Origin: Pseudomonas sp. UBA5706
GTDB taxonomy: Bacteria; Pseudomonadota; Gammaproteobacteria; Pseudomonadales; Pseudomonadaceae
Assembly (NCBI RefSeq): GCF_002419965.1
Contig: NZ_DIHC01000062.1
Span: forward strand, 62,001-126,000
Reading direction: 5' to 3'
DNA length: 64,000 nucleotides
A model generated the notes under the pieces. The model was not told the origin of the DNA. It did not search any database and was given only the letters and a program-made list of their open reading frames with translations. The translations under genes were made by a program, and so were the position numbers. The stretch's first letter is position 1. Each line of letters starts with the position of its first letter. Shown here one piece after another: positions 16,152 through 25,109 of this stretch.

Positions 16152-18218
16152 CTAACTGTGTTCGAGCATGTTCGATACCTGGCTCGCGAGCGACTCCAAA
16201 GCAAACGGCTTTGTCAGCAGCTGCATATTGGGGCCCAAAAAATGAGACCTTGCCAAGGCGTCCTCTGCATAGCCTGTTAGAAACAGGACTGGCAAGCGCG
16301 GCTTCAGTTGCTGAAGAATTTCAGCGAGTTGACGGCCATTCATTCCTGGCAAACCAACGTCGGTCACCAGCAGGTCGACATTTCCCAGGTCATTGAAGAG
16401 AGCTAGGGCCTCCTCGCCGTCCCGTGCAATATAAACCTGGTAGCCAAGCTCAGTTAGTACTTCTCCATTGATCAGGCGCACCGAATCATCATCTTCTACC
16501 AAAAGAATGGATTGGCCATGCCCTTTGCTGATTTCCGAGGAAGCCATCGATTGCTCCGCTTCGACGTTTTCACGCTCTGGCAAGCAGATCGACACGGTTG
16601 TCCCCACCCCAACCGTGCTTTCAATTGAAAGGCACCCGCTGCTTTGATTCGCAAAACCATACACCATCGAAAGGCCCAATCCCGTACCTTGGCCGATAGG
16701 CTTGGTCGTGAAAAAAGGCTCGGTGACCTTATCAAGAATATCCTTGGGGATACCACAGCCCGTGTCACGCACTTTTACGCATACGTGTTGAACAGAACTT
16801 CCTGGTATTTCACCCTCGATGCAGGTCGCAATTGTTAACCTCCCTCCGTGCGGCATCGCATCACGCGCATTAATGACCAGGTTGAGAACGGCGTTCTCCA
16901 ATTGATTGGCGTCTGTAAAAACCCAGGGTTCTTCCGGGCACAACTCAAACTGGATGAGGACTTGTTCCGCGACGGTTCGCTGCAGCAGATCGGTGAGTGA
17001 ATGGATGAGTGCGTTGACCGAAACCGGCTTCTCGTCCAGGGACTGTCGACGGGAGAATGCCAGCAACCGATGAGTCAGCGAGGCGGCCCGCTGGGCTGAT
17101 GTCAGGGCGGCATCCATGAATCGTTCGACCCCCTCCAGACGCCCTTTGCTCATCCGCAGCTTTATGAGATCGAGCGCGTTGATGACCCCTGTGAGCATGT
17201 TGTTGAAGTCATGAGCGATCCCGCCAGTCAACTGACCCACGGCTTCCATTTTCAACGATTGCCGCAATTGCTCTTCGGCACGCTCACGCTCTGCACTTTC
17301 GGCTTTGAGCTGCTCCATTGCAGCACTCAGCTCTCGTGTTCTTGCTTCAACCTGAATCTCAAGTTGTTCATTGAACCTGCGCAAGGTGAGCTCAGCTTGC
17401 TTCTCTTCATTGATGTCGACGATGACGGAGGCGGCACCAATGATGGAGTGTTTTTCGTCGTATAACGGGACTGCACTGACACGCATCCAGGATTCCTGAC
17501 CTTCATCCAGGCGATGATAAAAATCCACTGCCGTCGCAGTCTCTCCCCTTAAAGCCCTGGCGCCCGGAAACATGACGGGTTCAAGGCGGTTACCTTGCGC
17601 GTCAAGGCCTACCCATTTCGAAGCGCCATCTGGCTGTCTGGAGGGGATAATGTCCTGCGGTACATACCGTCGGTACAAGGGATTGCTGACGAGCGAGGCG
17701 CCTTGCGTGTCCATGAAGCACACCCCGACAGGAATGTTCTCCAGCAAGGTGCGCAATCTACCCCTTTCTTCAGCCAATTGTGTGAGGCTTTCCCGCATCT
17801 CGAACTGACGCATGCGCGATCGCCAGGCGGCGGCAACCGTGCTCAGCAACGAGGCCGAGCTGAGAGGGCGTTCAAGCACCATGACATGCCCCGCGGCTTT
17901 GGGCAGCCTGCCTCTGGCCATCTCGGTGTCTCGTCCAGATCGGCCTTTGTTTGAAGCGAGCAGAATGATGGGGATCTCAGACCAACCTGGTTGAAGATCC
18001 AAGGCCCTTTCGAGGCTGAGCACATCCCCCTGTAGGCACTCCTCAGTAAGGATCACCAGGCCAGTGTTTTCACCTACAGCAGCTGAAAGGTCAGCAATAT
18101 TGTGGTGAATTTGAAGCGGGTAATGATCTCCAAACAGTCTGCTGAGACTGATTGCATCGCCTTTGAAAGGAGCCACAACCAGCAGGGTCTTTCCCTCAGC
18201 AAATCGCTCAATTTCCAC
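16152..18218 (-). CDS. Hybrid sensor histidine kinase (Rec-like, PAS, HK, Rec)
   Basis: With the GTG at 18218 (GGAAGAG seven bases before it) the product has 688 residues; a TTG at 18254 in the same frame is an alternative. An N-terminal receiver-like domain (about 12-135) is followed by a PAS domain (about 155-275) and a coiled coil. The kinase core has phospho-accepting His about 336 in GGIAHDFNN, NLVINARDAM, DTGCGIP and GTGLGLSMVYG. A C-terminal receiver has its phosphorylatable Asp about 620 in LLVTDVGLPG. There is no membrane segment, so it senses a cytoplasmic cue or a partner protein. Its start overlaps the end of the KaiC-like gene, which implies translational coupling and joint action. 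Transfer of phosphate to the C-terminal receiver is expected from the family. Confidence 0.88.
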   Translation of the reverse strand: MEIERFAEGKTLLVVAPFKGDAISLSRLFGDHYPLQIHHNIADLSAAVGENTGLVILTEECLQGDVLSLERALDLQPGWSEIPIILLASNKGRSGRDTEMARGRLPKAAGHVMVLERPLSSASLLSTVAAAWRSRMRQFEMRESLTQLAEERGRLRTLLENIPVGVCFMDTQGASLVSNPLYRRYVPQDIIPSRQPDGASKWVGLDAQGNRLEPVMFPGARALRGETATAVDFYHRLDEGQESWMRVSAVPLYDEKHSIIGAASVIVDINEEKQAELTLRRFNEQLEIQVEARTRELSAAMEQLKAESAERERAEEQLRQSLKMEAVGQLTGGIAHDFNNMLTGVINALDLIKLRMSKGRLEGVERFMDAALTSAQRAASLTHRLLAFSRRQSLDEKPVSVNALIHSLTDLLQRTVAEQVLIQFELCPEEPWVFTDANQLENAVLNLVINARDAMPHGGRLTIATCIEGEIPGSSVQHVCVKVRDTGCGIPKDILDKVTEPFFTTKPIGQGTGLGLSMVYGFANQSSGCLSIESTVGVGTTVSICLPERENVEAEQSMASSEISKGHGQSILLVEDDDSVRLINGEVLTELGYQVYIARDGEEALALFNDLGNVDLLVTDVGLPGMNGRQLAEILQQLKPRLPVLFLTGYAEDALARSHFLGPNMQLLTKPFALESLASQVSNMLEHS

Positions 18219-19707
18219 GCTGTCGCTCTTCCATGAGGGGAAGGTCGTCACCAAAATACTCTGGCGTTCCAGTCAACACGCCACGGAATTTGACCAATGG
18301 ATCCCCGACACGCACACCTTTGGAGTCGATGCGAAGCTCTCGAATCGCATCCTCATGGGCGCCGCTGCGATGTTTCAGGACCGAAATAGCCTTGCGAAGC
18401 CGGCCCTGCGCTTCGAAAAAGCGAATGAGAATGACAGAATCTGCGACGTAGGAAATATTGAGATTGGTTGACATTGATCCCACTAAACCGTGCTGCGGAT
18501 TGATCAGGAAGGTCACAACCCCAAGCTGGCTCAAATAGGAAAGCAGCTCGTGCATCTGCAGGATCAATTGTTGTTCCTGCGGCATTGCGGCCATGTAGCC
18601 GTTGAGACTGTCGACGACGATCATGGTGCTTGCACGCTCCTCAACCTCGTTACGCACTCGCCACGCGAATTCGCCAGGTGAGATTTCGGCAGGATCGATT
18701 TGCTGAATGACCAACCGACCACTCGATACGTGATGGCTCAAATTCATGCCCATGCTGTCGCCACGTGAGAGCAGGGTAGCGATCCGCTCATCGAACTCAT
18801 AGATCGTGCAGTTTTCGCCCCTGGCGCAGGCAGCTGCCAGATACGCCAGGGCTATGGTGGTCTTGCCGGATCCGGCAGGGCCTGTAACCAGCGTGCTGGT
18901 ACCTCTCAAGGGACCGCCCACTAACAGATTGTCCAGTTCCGTAATACCGCTGGCCACTGGCGTGGCATCGAATGGAACGTGACGCCCGGCGGCAATCAGT
19001 CTCGGGTATACCTCCAGGCCACCTTTACGAATGGTGAAGTCGTGGAAACCTGCGACGAAGTCAACGCCTCGTAATTTTTGCACCTGAAGCCGTCTGCGGG
19101 CAGCACCGAAGTCCAGGGTCTGCCGTTCAAGCGTGATGACGCCATGGCACAGGCTATGAAGGTGGTTGTCGCGCTCGCCATCGGAGCCCGTGAGATCGTC
19201 CACCAGCAGAACGGTGATGTCGCGCCCGGCGAAGTATTGCTTCAAAGCCAGCACCTGGCGTCGATAGCGCAGGGGGTCTTGAGCCAGAAGGCGCATCTCC
19301 GAGAGACTGTCGAACACAAGCCGCTTGGGCTGGAGTTTATCAACCCGCTGCTGAATCAACCTGATGGTGTCTCCAAGCTCGGCCTCCCACGGATGCAGGA
19401 TCGACTGCTGGTACTCATCGCCCAGCACTCCCTCCGTTGAGGAAAACTCGAAAAGGTCGATGCCTTCCAGCGACCATCCATGTGAGCGCGCGACGCTGTC
19501 AAGCTCCTCGCTTGTTTCTGAAAGCGTGATGTACAGCACCGGATCGCCACGCCTGACGCCATCCAGCAGGAACTGAAGACCGAGCGTGGTTTTGCCTGCC
19601 CCGGGCGTTCCCTCAAGCAGATAGAGCCTGTTGCTGGGCAGTCCCCCCCTGAGGATCGAGTCGAATCCAGCATTGCCGGTCGAGACCAGCGGACGCAGTG
19701 GGGGCAT
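18208..19707 (-). CDS. KaiC-like double RecA-fold ATPase
   Basis: The 499-residue protein has two KaiC-type domains in tandem. The first carries Walker A GTPGAGKTT (33-41), catalytic-type glutamates in TLSETSEEL and Walker B VFDSLSE. The second carries Walker A GPAGSGKTT (276-284) and Walker B VVDSLNG. By-eye alignment of the end of domain 2 with cyanobacterial KaiC places Thr and Ser at the positions of T426 and S431, and Tyr at T432 (segment STNLNISYVADSV). The ATG at 19707 with GAGG before it is preferred over a start at 19866 that adds low-complexity residues. It follows the LOV kinase and overlaps the hybrid kinase, so it is likely part of one signalling unit. No kaiA or kaiB is present in the window. 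Confidence 0.88.
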   Translation of the reverse strand: MPPLRPLVSTGNAGFDSILRGGLPSNRLYLLEGTPGAGKTTLGLQFLLDGVRRGDPVLYITLSETSEELDSVARSHGWSLEGIDLFEFSSTEGVLGDEYQQSILHPWEAELGDTIRLIQQRVDKLQPKRLVFDSLSEMRLLAQDPLRYRRQVLALKQYFAGRDITVLLVDDLTGSDGERDNHLHSLCHGVITLERQTLDFGAARRRLQVQKLRGVDFVAGFHDFTIRKGGLEVYPRLIAAGRHVPFDATPVASGITELDNLLVGGPLRGTSTLVTGPAGSGKTTIALAYLAAACARGENCTIYEFDERIATLLSRGDSMGMNLSHHVSSGRLVIQQIDPAEISPGEFAWRVRNEVEERASTMIVVDSLNGYMAAMPQEQQLILQMHELLSYLSQLGVVTFLINPQHGLVGSMSTNLNISYVADSVILIRFFEAQGRLRKAISVLKHRSGAHEDAIRELRIDSKGVRVGDPLVKFRGVLTGTPEYFGDDLPLMEERQRGN

Positions 19708-19936
19708 ATTTCTAACCTCAGAGGAGCTGTGTGTGGGCAAGCGGCTTAAGTATGAGGTTGTCGAATTCCCGCTGCTACGGAATGTCAGGTGCTTCGCAAA
19801 ATAAGTTGAACTTCCTGACAGGTTTGTACCCCCCCCCCTAACCACGGATTTCTTCTGTGAAGCCAAGCATGCGCCGACGGAATCTACTGCAGTTTGCCGC
19901 TAACGGAGCATTTTCTTGAAAAGGATCGGTGAATCG

Positions 19937-21532
19937 TCAGCTAACTCCATTAGGGCCTTCCAGCACCTGCCGTACCTTCTTCGCCAGGTCGGTGGGCACG
20001 TACGGTTTGGATATCACATCAAACTCGTTGCCCCCCGCATCCGTACGCTCTAGCGAGTTCTCGGAATAACCAGTTGTCAGCAACACCTTTAAGGTGGGAT
20101 AAAAACGCTTGGCTTCCCGGGCCAGCATCACACCGTTCATTCCACCAGGCATGATCAGGTCGGTAAAAAGCAGATCAAATTGTTCTCCCTTGAGAATGGC
20201 AAGTGCTTCCTGGCCGCTGTAGGCCAGTCCGCACGTATAGCCGTATTCTTCCAAGACCATCCTGGCCAGTTCCGCGACATCCGGACGGTCTTCTACAATC
20301 AAAACCCGTTCTCGTCCTGATGGCTCGACGATCGCCTCCATGACAGGCAGGGTGTTGAGCTGGCTGTCATCCACGGGGAAATACATACGAATCGTTGTGC
20401 CAATGTCCTCTTCGGAATAAATCCGGGCTGTTCCTCCGGATTGCTTCATGAATCCGTACACCATGGAAAGCCCTAACCCAGAGCCCTTTCCCTCGTCTTT
20501 GGTGGTGAAGAAGGGGTCCATCACCCGGCTGACGATGGAGGCCGGCATACCAGCGCCGTTGTCAGTAATAGCTACGCTGACATAACGCCCAGGCATCAAC
20601 CCGTCATATGAGGTTGACGCGAGGTTCTGGATTTGTACGTTCTTGGTCTCCATGGTCAGAAGTCGCTGCTGCCGTGATTCCATGGCATCACGAGCATTAA
20701 TGAATATGTTCAGCAACGCGACCTCTGTTTGGGTCGTGTCCACCCTGCAATTCCACAGATCGCTTGCCAGAGCCAGCCTGATGTCAGTACCGACCAACGT
20801 GCGCTCGGCCATCTCCTGCGATGAGGTGATGATGGCATTAAGGTTCACCACACGGCCCTGAAGCTTCTGCTTGCGCGAAAAGGCCAGCAGCTGTTGAGTG
20901 AGCGTTTTCGCCCGTTCAGCAGCGTCTCGTGCGTTACCTGCGCTGCGCAGAATCCGCTGCTGATCGTAATGCGGTTTATCGGCGGTACGCTGGATCATAT
21001 CCAGATAGCCAATCATCACCTGCAGCAGATTGTTGAAGTCGTGAGCGATGCCGCCCGTGAGCTGGCCCAGCGCTTCCATTTTCTGAGCCTGGCGCAACCC
21101 GTCCTCGGCATCACGCCGGCGGCTGACATCCAGCTGCGAGGCAAAGAAATAGATCAGCTCACCGGACTCGTTGTACACCGGCGAAATAAAAAGCGCGTTC
21201 CAGAAGGCCGAACCGTCTTTCTTGTAATTAACCAGCTCAACAGCCACTTCCCTATTGGCAGCGATGGCCTCACGGACCTGCTTGACGGCAGCGGGATCGG
21301 TTTCGGGCCCCTGCAGGAATCGACAATTGGAGCCCACGATTTCATCGCGGCTGTAGCCGGTCATGTCGATGAATGCGTTGTTCGCGAAGATTATCGGGTT
21401 ATCAGGCCGCTTGGGGTCTGTAACGATCATCGGCATGCGCGTGGTCTCCACGGCAGCGAAGAAGATGTTGTGATCTGATCCGCTGATGTCTCCGGTGGAG
21501 CTATCGTTTACACGTGTTGGGTGACTCGCCAT
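19937..21532 (-). CDS. LOV-domain histidine kinase with receiver (blue-light sensor)
   Basis: This 531-residue protein starts with a LOV domain (about 20-140) containing GSNCRFLQGPETDP, where Cys70 is the flavin-adduct cysteine. It also has the flavin-contacting NYKKDGSAFWN asparagines and Gln133 in FFASQLDVS. The transmitter follows with His164 in GGIAHDFNN, NIFINARDAM, DNGAGMP and GSGLGLSMVYG, then a receiver with Asp458 in LLFTDLIMPGG. Length, order and wording closely match the LOV-HK of P. syringae. Blue light should form the Cys-flavin bond and raise autophosphorylation. GGAG precedes the ATG at 21532. It sits 63 bases after a single-domain receiver gene and upstream of the KaiC-like gene, from which it is separated by 229 bases containing a run of Cs. 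Confidence 0.92.
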   Translation of the reverse strand: MASHPTRVNDSSTGDISGSDHNIFFAAVETTRMPMIVTDPKRPDNPIIFANNAFIDMTGYSRDEIVGSNCRFLQGPETDPAAVKQVREAIAANREVAVELVNYKKDGSAFWNALFISPVYNESGELIYFFASQLDVSRRRDAEDGLRQAQKMEALGQLTGGIAHDFNNLLQVMIGYLDMIQRTADKPHYDQQRILRSAGNARDAAERAKTLTQQLLAFSRKQKLQGRVVNLNAIITSSQEMAERTLVGTDIRLALASDLWNCRVDTTQTEVALLNIFINARDAMESRQQRLLTMETKNVQIQNLASTSYDGLMPGRYVSVAITDNGAGMPASIVSRVMDPFFTTKDEGKGSGLGLSMVYGFMKQSGGTARIYSEEDIGTTIRMYFPVDDSQLNTLPVMEAIVEPSGRERVLIVEDRPDVAELARMVLEEYGYTCGLAYSGQEALAILKGEQFDLLFTDLIMPGGMNGVMLAREAKRFYPTLKVLLTTGYSENSLERTDAGGNEFDVISKPYVPTDLAKKVRQVLEGPNGVS

Positions 21533-21595
21533 CGCTGCTCCGGCCTGTATCAAGCAGTACGCTATCTGTGAATAGTCTGTATATATGAACAGTCT

Positions 21596-21958
21596 TTAAT
21601 GCTGTGGTGCAAGTTTTTGACAGATCGCATGCAGTTGATCGATTTCAAACGGCTTGGGTAACCAGTGCACGTGATGGCCAGCCAGTGATTCAGCGGTTGA
21701 GTGGTAGCCGGAGGCGACGACGACGGGCGTCGAAGGCTGAAGCCGCTGAACCCGCTTGACCAACTCAATGCCATCGATCTCTCCTGCCATCTGCAGATCC
21801 GTAATCAGTAGCCGCGGAGGATAGCCGCAGCTTTCGATAAATCTCCAGGCAGCATCGGCATTGCTGAAAGGCGTAGCCGTGTAGCCATACATTTCCAGAA
21901 CGTCGATTACCAGATTCAGGATCAGGCGCTCGTCTTCAACAACCAGGATGGAGTCCAT
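21596..21958 (-). CDS. Single-domain response regulator
   Basis: The 120-residue protein is a lone receiver: acidic pair VVEDE at 7-10, phosphorylatable Asp54 in LLITDLQMAGE, a Ser in VVVASGYHS near 85 and Lys in LPKPFEID near 103. It has no output domain. It is the first gene of the minus-strand LOV/KaiC block and most likely takes phosphate from the LOV kinase or the hybrid kinase, as a relay or sink. A close paralog lies at 59701-60060 beside another kinase (same spacing, VVVASG, VHWL-KPF). The 3' neighbour begins 63 bases downstream. Confidence 0.88.
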   Translation of the reverse strand: MDSILVVEDERLILNLVIDVLEMYGYTATPFSNADAAWRFIESCGYPPRLLITDLQMAGEIDGIELVKRVQRLQPSTPVVVASGYHSTAESLAGHHVHWLPKPFEIDQLHAICQKLAPQH

Positions 21959-22317
21959 TCGCAGTAGCTCTACAGAAAATTGTTTCTGCTACGACAGAAT
22001 CTTCAGTGGTTGATTCGTAATAATCGAGTGGAACTTGCCGCCCGGTGTGCGGCCATTCGTATGCAGGGCAGTCGCTCAGCGTCATCTTGTTTGAGCGCTT
22101 TAGGACGTGTGAGATGGGGGGGACGGTGGCAGGGATTCGGCTGTTCCCAAGGGCATCTTTTATTGCACGTCGCGGACGAAACTTTCTGGCTATTAGCGTC
22201 ATCAAATAGCCACTATGGCTCTGAGCAAGCGAGCGCAGTGGATGCTGATACTCAGACGAGCCAGATCTAGCTGGGCTAAGCCACTGTTATGTCCTGCGCA
22301 ATCAACGAGAGTCGAAC
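21959..22317. other. Upstream region of the LOV/KaiC block
   Basis: This is the divergent spacer between the receiver gene (minus) and a small plus-strand gene. It should hold the promoter of the light-sensing block. I see no convincing gene in it. Candidate promoter boxes cannot be fixed by eye. Confidence 0.4.
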
Positions 22318-22665
22318 ATGTCCTACCAGATCAAACAGCCCGCGGGCTCTTTTGGCCTCCCGCCCAGCCATATCAACGCTCTGGAGCTCGCGCCGGAGCT
22401 GCACAGCATGGCAGATACTCTGCTGTACAAAATCCAGATGGCAGACTCGCTCGAGCAACTGAAGTGGACGCACGGTCGAGCTGATGGCTTTGCTTTGGGA
22501 CTGAATGTGGCCGGGCGGTTAACCCTCTGGCAAGCCGACTATCTAGTGGCGTGTTATGCCGCTGCACGTGAAAAATGCGAGGTCCAGTTCAAAGCAAAAG
22601 CCGATGCTAACCAGTGTCAGGCTGCAGTTTTTCCTGGAGAGGCCCTGCTTAGCGCTGCTAACTGA
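22318..22665 (+). CDS. Small hypothetical protein, paralog of 62814 gene
   Basis: The 115-residue protein is soluble and helical. Its core, MADSLEQLKWTHGRADGF followed by ALGLNVAGRLTLWQADYLV, lines up with the protein at 62814-63137 (ADSIVGLSHAHGRALG, GLGFAHAISRAQFSLL), sharing the pattern ADS-L-HGRA-G-GL-A-Q-L-Y-A-E. This suggests a small family confined to this kind of accessory DNA. The ATG at 22318 has a weak GAGAG site. Function is unknown. Both copies lie next to a receiver/kinase set. Confidence 0.55.
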   Translation: MSYQIKQPAGSFGLPPSHINALELAPELHSMADTLLYKIQMADSLEQLKWTHGRADGFALGLNVAGRLTLWQADYLVACYAAAREKCEVQFKAKADANQCQAAVFPGEALLSAAN

Positions 22666-22770
22666 AAGGTGTGAGCCTCAAGCCCTTCAGGGCCGCCTCC
22701 AGCTTGCCGAGGGCTTCTTCGCATCGTGAACGCATCAGCACTTCTTACGAGCTTCAGTTCGCTTCCTGGC

Positions 22771-23034
22771 TCAGAGATGCTTCTTGGCTTCCTTGTCTAG
22801 ATGCTTGTCGGCCTTATGGCGTTCGTCATTGTCATGTTTCACGCCTTTATCAATCTCATTGGCGTCGTGCTTGACGCCTTTATCGACTTCCCCAGCGTCG
22901 TGGTCGACGCCTTTGTCCAGCTCTCGGTTGTCATGGCGAATACCTTTGGCCACGTCGTCTTCGGCAGATGCGAATGGGATAAGTGAGCCGGTTAGTAGAA
23001 AGGCGATCATTGCAGACGAAACGAGCTTGCGCAT
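22771..23034 (-). CDS. Small periplasmic protein with charged repeats
   Basis: The 87-residue precursor has a signal peptide (MRKLVSSAMIAFLLTGSLIPFASAED, cleavage near residue 25). The mature part is about 60 residues of an 11-residue repeat of the type DKGVKHDANEI, seen about four times with Lys, His, Asp and Glu at fixed positions. Such a highly charged helical repeat could bind metal through His/Asp or act as a stress chaperone; this is inference. AGGAG lies before the ATG at 23034. It is a single gene between unrelated neighbours. Confidence 0.75.
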   Translation of the reverse strand: MRKLVSSAMIAFLLTGSLIPFASAEDDVAKGIRHDNRELDKGVDHDAGEVDKGVKHDANEIDKGVKHDNDERHKADKHLDKEAKKHL

Positions 23035-23269
23035 GTGGAACTCCTGAGTGAAAGGCGAGGTTTCCAAAACCTCATCGTTTTGAGGCTAGACGATTGTGCT
23101 AAAAACGAAAGGTCTATAGTTGGTCAGGCAGTTCAACCCGTGGCACTGATCACGACAGACTGCTCAGTACCAGCAGGAAGGCTGTTCATGTTGTGAATCT
23201 TTTAAAACCCGCCGTTTGGCACTGCCAGTGACGGGCATCTTGAAATAAAGGCTGGATAAGAGGCCAAGG

Positions 23270-24895
23270 CTATACGCGAAAACGACGGATTTGTTCGTTG
23301 AGTCCGACCGCCAGTTCCGACAATTGCTGGCTGGCCGCTCGCGTTTGTTCAGCCCCGGCTGCTGTCTGGACCGAGAGATCACGGATTCTAACCAGGTTGC
23401 GATCGACCTCGCGAGCTACCTGAGCCTGCTCTTCGGCCGCGTTGGCGATCACCAGGTTTCGCTCGTCAATACCCGACACCGACTGGGCAATGGCGGCCAG
23501 CGCTGTGCTGGCCGACTGTGCCTGTTCGCGGGTCTCCCGGGCTTGGTCGGCACTGGTCAGTAAGGCATCTACAGTGTGGCCGGTGCCCTGTTGAATGCTG
23601 CCGATCATGTTTTCGATTTCCCGGGTGCTCTCGCCGGTGCGATGAGCTAGCGCGCGCACTTCATCGGCAACCACTGCGAAGCCACGACCCGCGTCGCCTG
23701 CGCGAGCGGCCTCAATCGCAGCGTTGAGAGCCAGAAGGTTGGTCTGCTCGGCGACCGAACGAATGACATCCAGGACTTGGCTGATGTTGCGGGTCTGTTC
23801 GGCCAGCTCACCCGCACGCTCGCTTGCTCCCACGACGTTATTGGTCAGGTTTTCGATCGCATTGAGCGTATTGCCGAGCTGCTGCTGCCCCTGGCGTGCA
23901 GTCTCAGCGGCTTGTCGTGATTCGTTAGAAGTGGACGTCGCGTTGCCGGCCACCTCGTCGACCGCCTGGCTCATTTCCGTCACTGCGGTGGCTGCCATCT
24001 CAATTTCGCTGTTCTGCTGCTGTAGACCGATGGCGCTCTCGTTCATGACTGCCGTCATCTCTTCGGCAGCAGAAGCGAGTTGAGTCGCAGAATGGCCCAA
24101 GTGGCCCAGGGTATCGCGCAAGTTGATCTGCATCTGCTGCATCGCCTGCAGAAGCTGGGCCGCTTCATCTTTGCCGTGGATGTCCAGCGTCTGAGTCAAA
24201 TCGCCACCGGCGATAGTTTTGGCGGCGCTCACGGCGTCTGCGATGGGTTTAGTCAAGCTAACGGTTAGACGCCAAGCCAGCAGCAGGGTTAGACACAAGG
24301 CCAGACCAATGGCTGCCCAAGTAACGGTTCTAGACTGATTATAGGTAGCGCTGGAAGCTTCGGAGGCCGCTTGGATGTCCTCCTGGTTGACGCGACGCAG
24401 GGCCTCCGTACTTTCGTTCATTCGACTGCCCAGCTGCGCCATGCCTGACTGCACCAAACCACGGGCTTCATCCAACTTGCCTGCATCAATCAGATCGGCA
24501 AGTTGGGCAATATTCCTCACATAATCCTGATGGATCTGCCGAAGGTTCTCAAAAGCCTGTCGTTCACGGTCCGAACCGATCAGCTTCTGATAGCGACCAA
24601 ATGCTGCGTCTACGCCTTCATTGACGGCGTTGATCTTGTCGCGTGTGCTAGCCACAGTCACCGCGTCAGGGATAGCTAACAGGCGCAACACTTCGATCCG
24701 GAGGCGAGCTAGCTGCAACGCGAGGTTATCGGTTTCTACGATCCCTGGCACGCTATCTCTCTCCATCGCTAAGCCTTGACTTCGGATCTGCGCCATTTGG
24801 GAGGCGCCGAAAATACCAACCCCAGCGACCAGAGCGGCCAAGAGGCCGAAACACAGTAAGCTTCGGCTGGCGATATTGAATGAGCGGAAGGTCAT
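23270..24895 (-). CDS. Transmembrane methyl-accepting chemotaxis protein
   Basis: The 541-residue protein has a first membrane helix (about 11-31), a periplasmic all-helical four-helix-bundle sensor of about 150 residues, a second membrane helix (about 190-210) and a HAMP domain (about 212-265). The long cytoplasmic signalling helix ends in the hairpin EQTNLLALNAAIEAARAG. It closely resembles Pseudomonas chemoreceptors with TarH-type sensor domains. It would report an external ligand to CheA/CheW at the cell pole; the ligand is not predictable. The ATG at 24895 is the family start; upstream in-frame codons to 25120 do not look like protein. It is divergent from the soluble receptor gene, with 214 bases between them. 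Confidence 0.9.
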   Translation of the reverse strand: MTFRSFNIASRSLLCFGLLAALVAGVGIFGASQMAQIRSQGLAMERDSVPGIVETDNLALQLARLRIEVLRLLAIPDAVTVASTRDKINAVNEGVDAAFGRYQKLIGSDRERQAFENLRQIHQDYVRNIAQLADLIDAGKLDEARGLVQSGMAQLGSRMNESTEALRRVNQEDIQAASEASSATYNQSRTVTWAAIGLALCLTLLLAWRLTVSLTKPIADAVSAAKTIAGGDLTQTLDIHGKDEAAQLLQAMQQMQINLRDTLGHLGHSATQLASAAEEMTAVMNESAIGLQQQNSEIEMAATAVTEMSQAVDEVAGNATSTSNESRQAAETARQGQQQLGNTLNAIENLTNNVVGASERAGELAEQTRNISQVLDVIRSVAEQTNLLALNAAIEAARAGDAGRGFAVVADEVRALAHRTGESTREIENMIGSIQQGTGHTVDALLTSADQARETREQAQSASTALAAIAQSVSGIDERNLVIANAAEEQAQVAREVDRNLVRIRDLSVQTAAGAEQTRAASQQLSELAVGLNEQIRRFRV

Positions 24896-25109
24896 ATCAG
24901 AGTCCGATTGATGGTTATTGCTAAACAAATCGACAACAGGCGTTTTTACTTGAGCAATTACTTTGACGATCTGCGTAAAACGTAAAACTGTGGCGGGGTT
25001 CGCACGATGACGTTTTTGGACATCCTCTGACGCGTCCGATTTTGCTTTACTCAAGGTTTTCCAAAGTATGTCGATAGCATCGATGCGAGTGACGATGCGA
25101 GTGACCCTC

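Noticed and set aside
16152..21958. Complete cyanobacterial-type circadian clock
   Set aside because: There is no kaiA or kaiB in the window; only a KaiC-like ATPase is present, so a true oscillator cannot be claimed.
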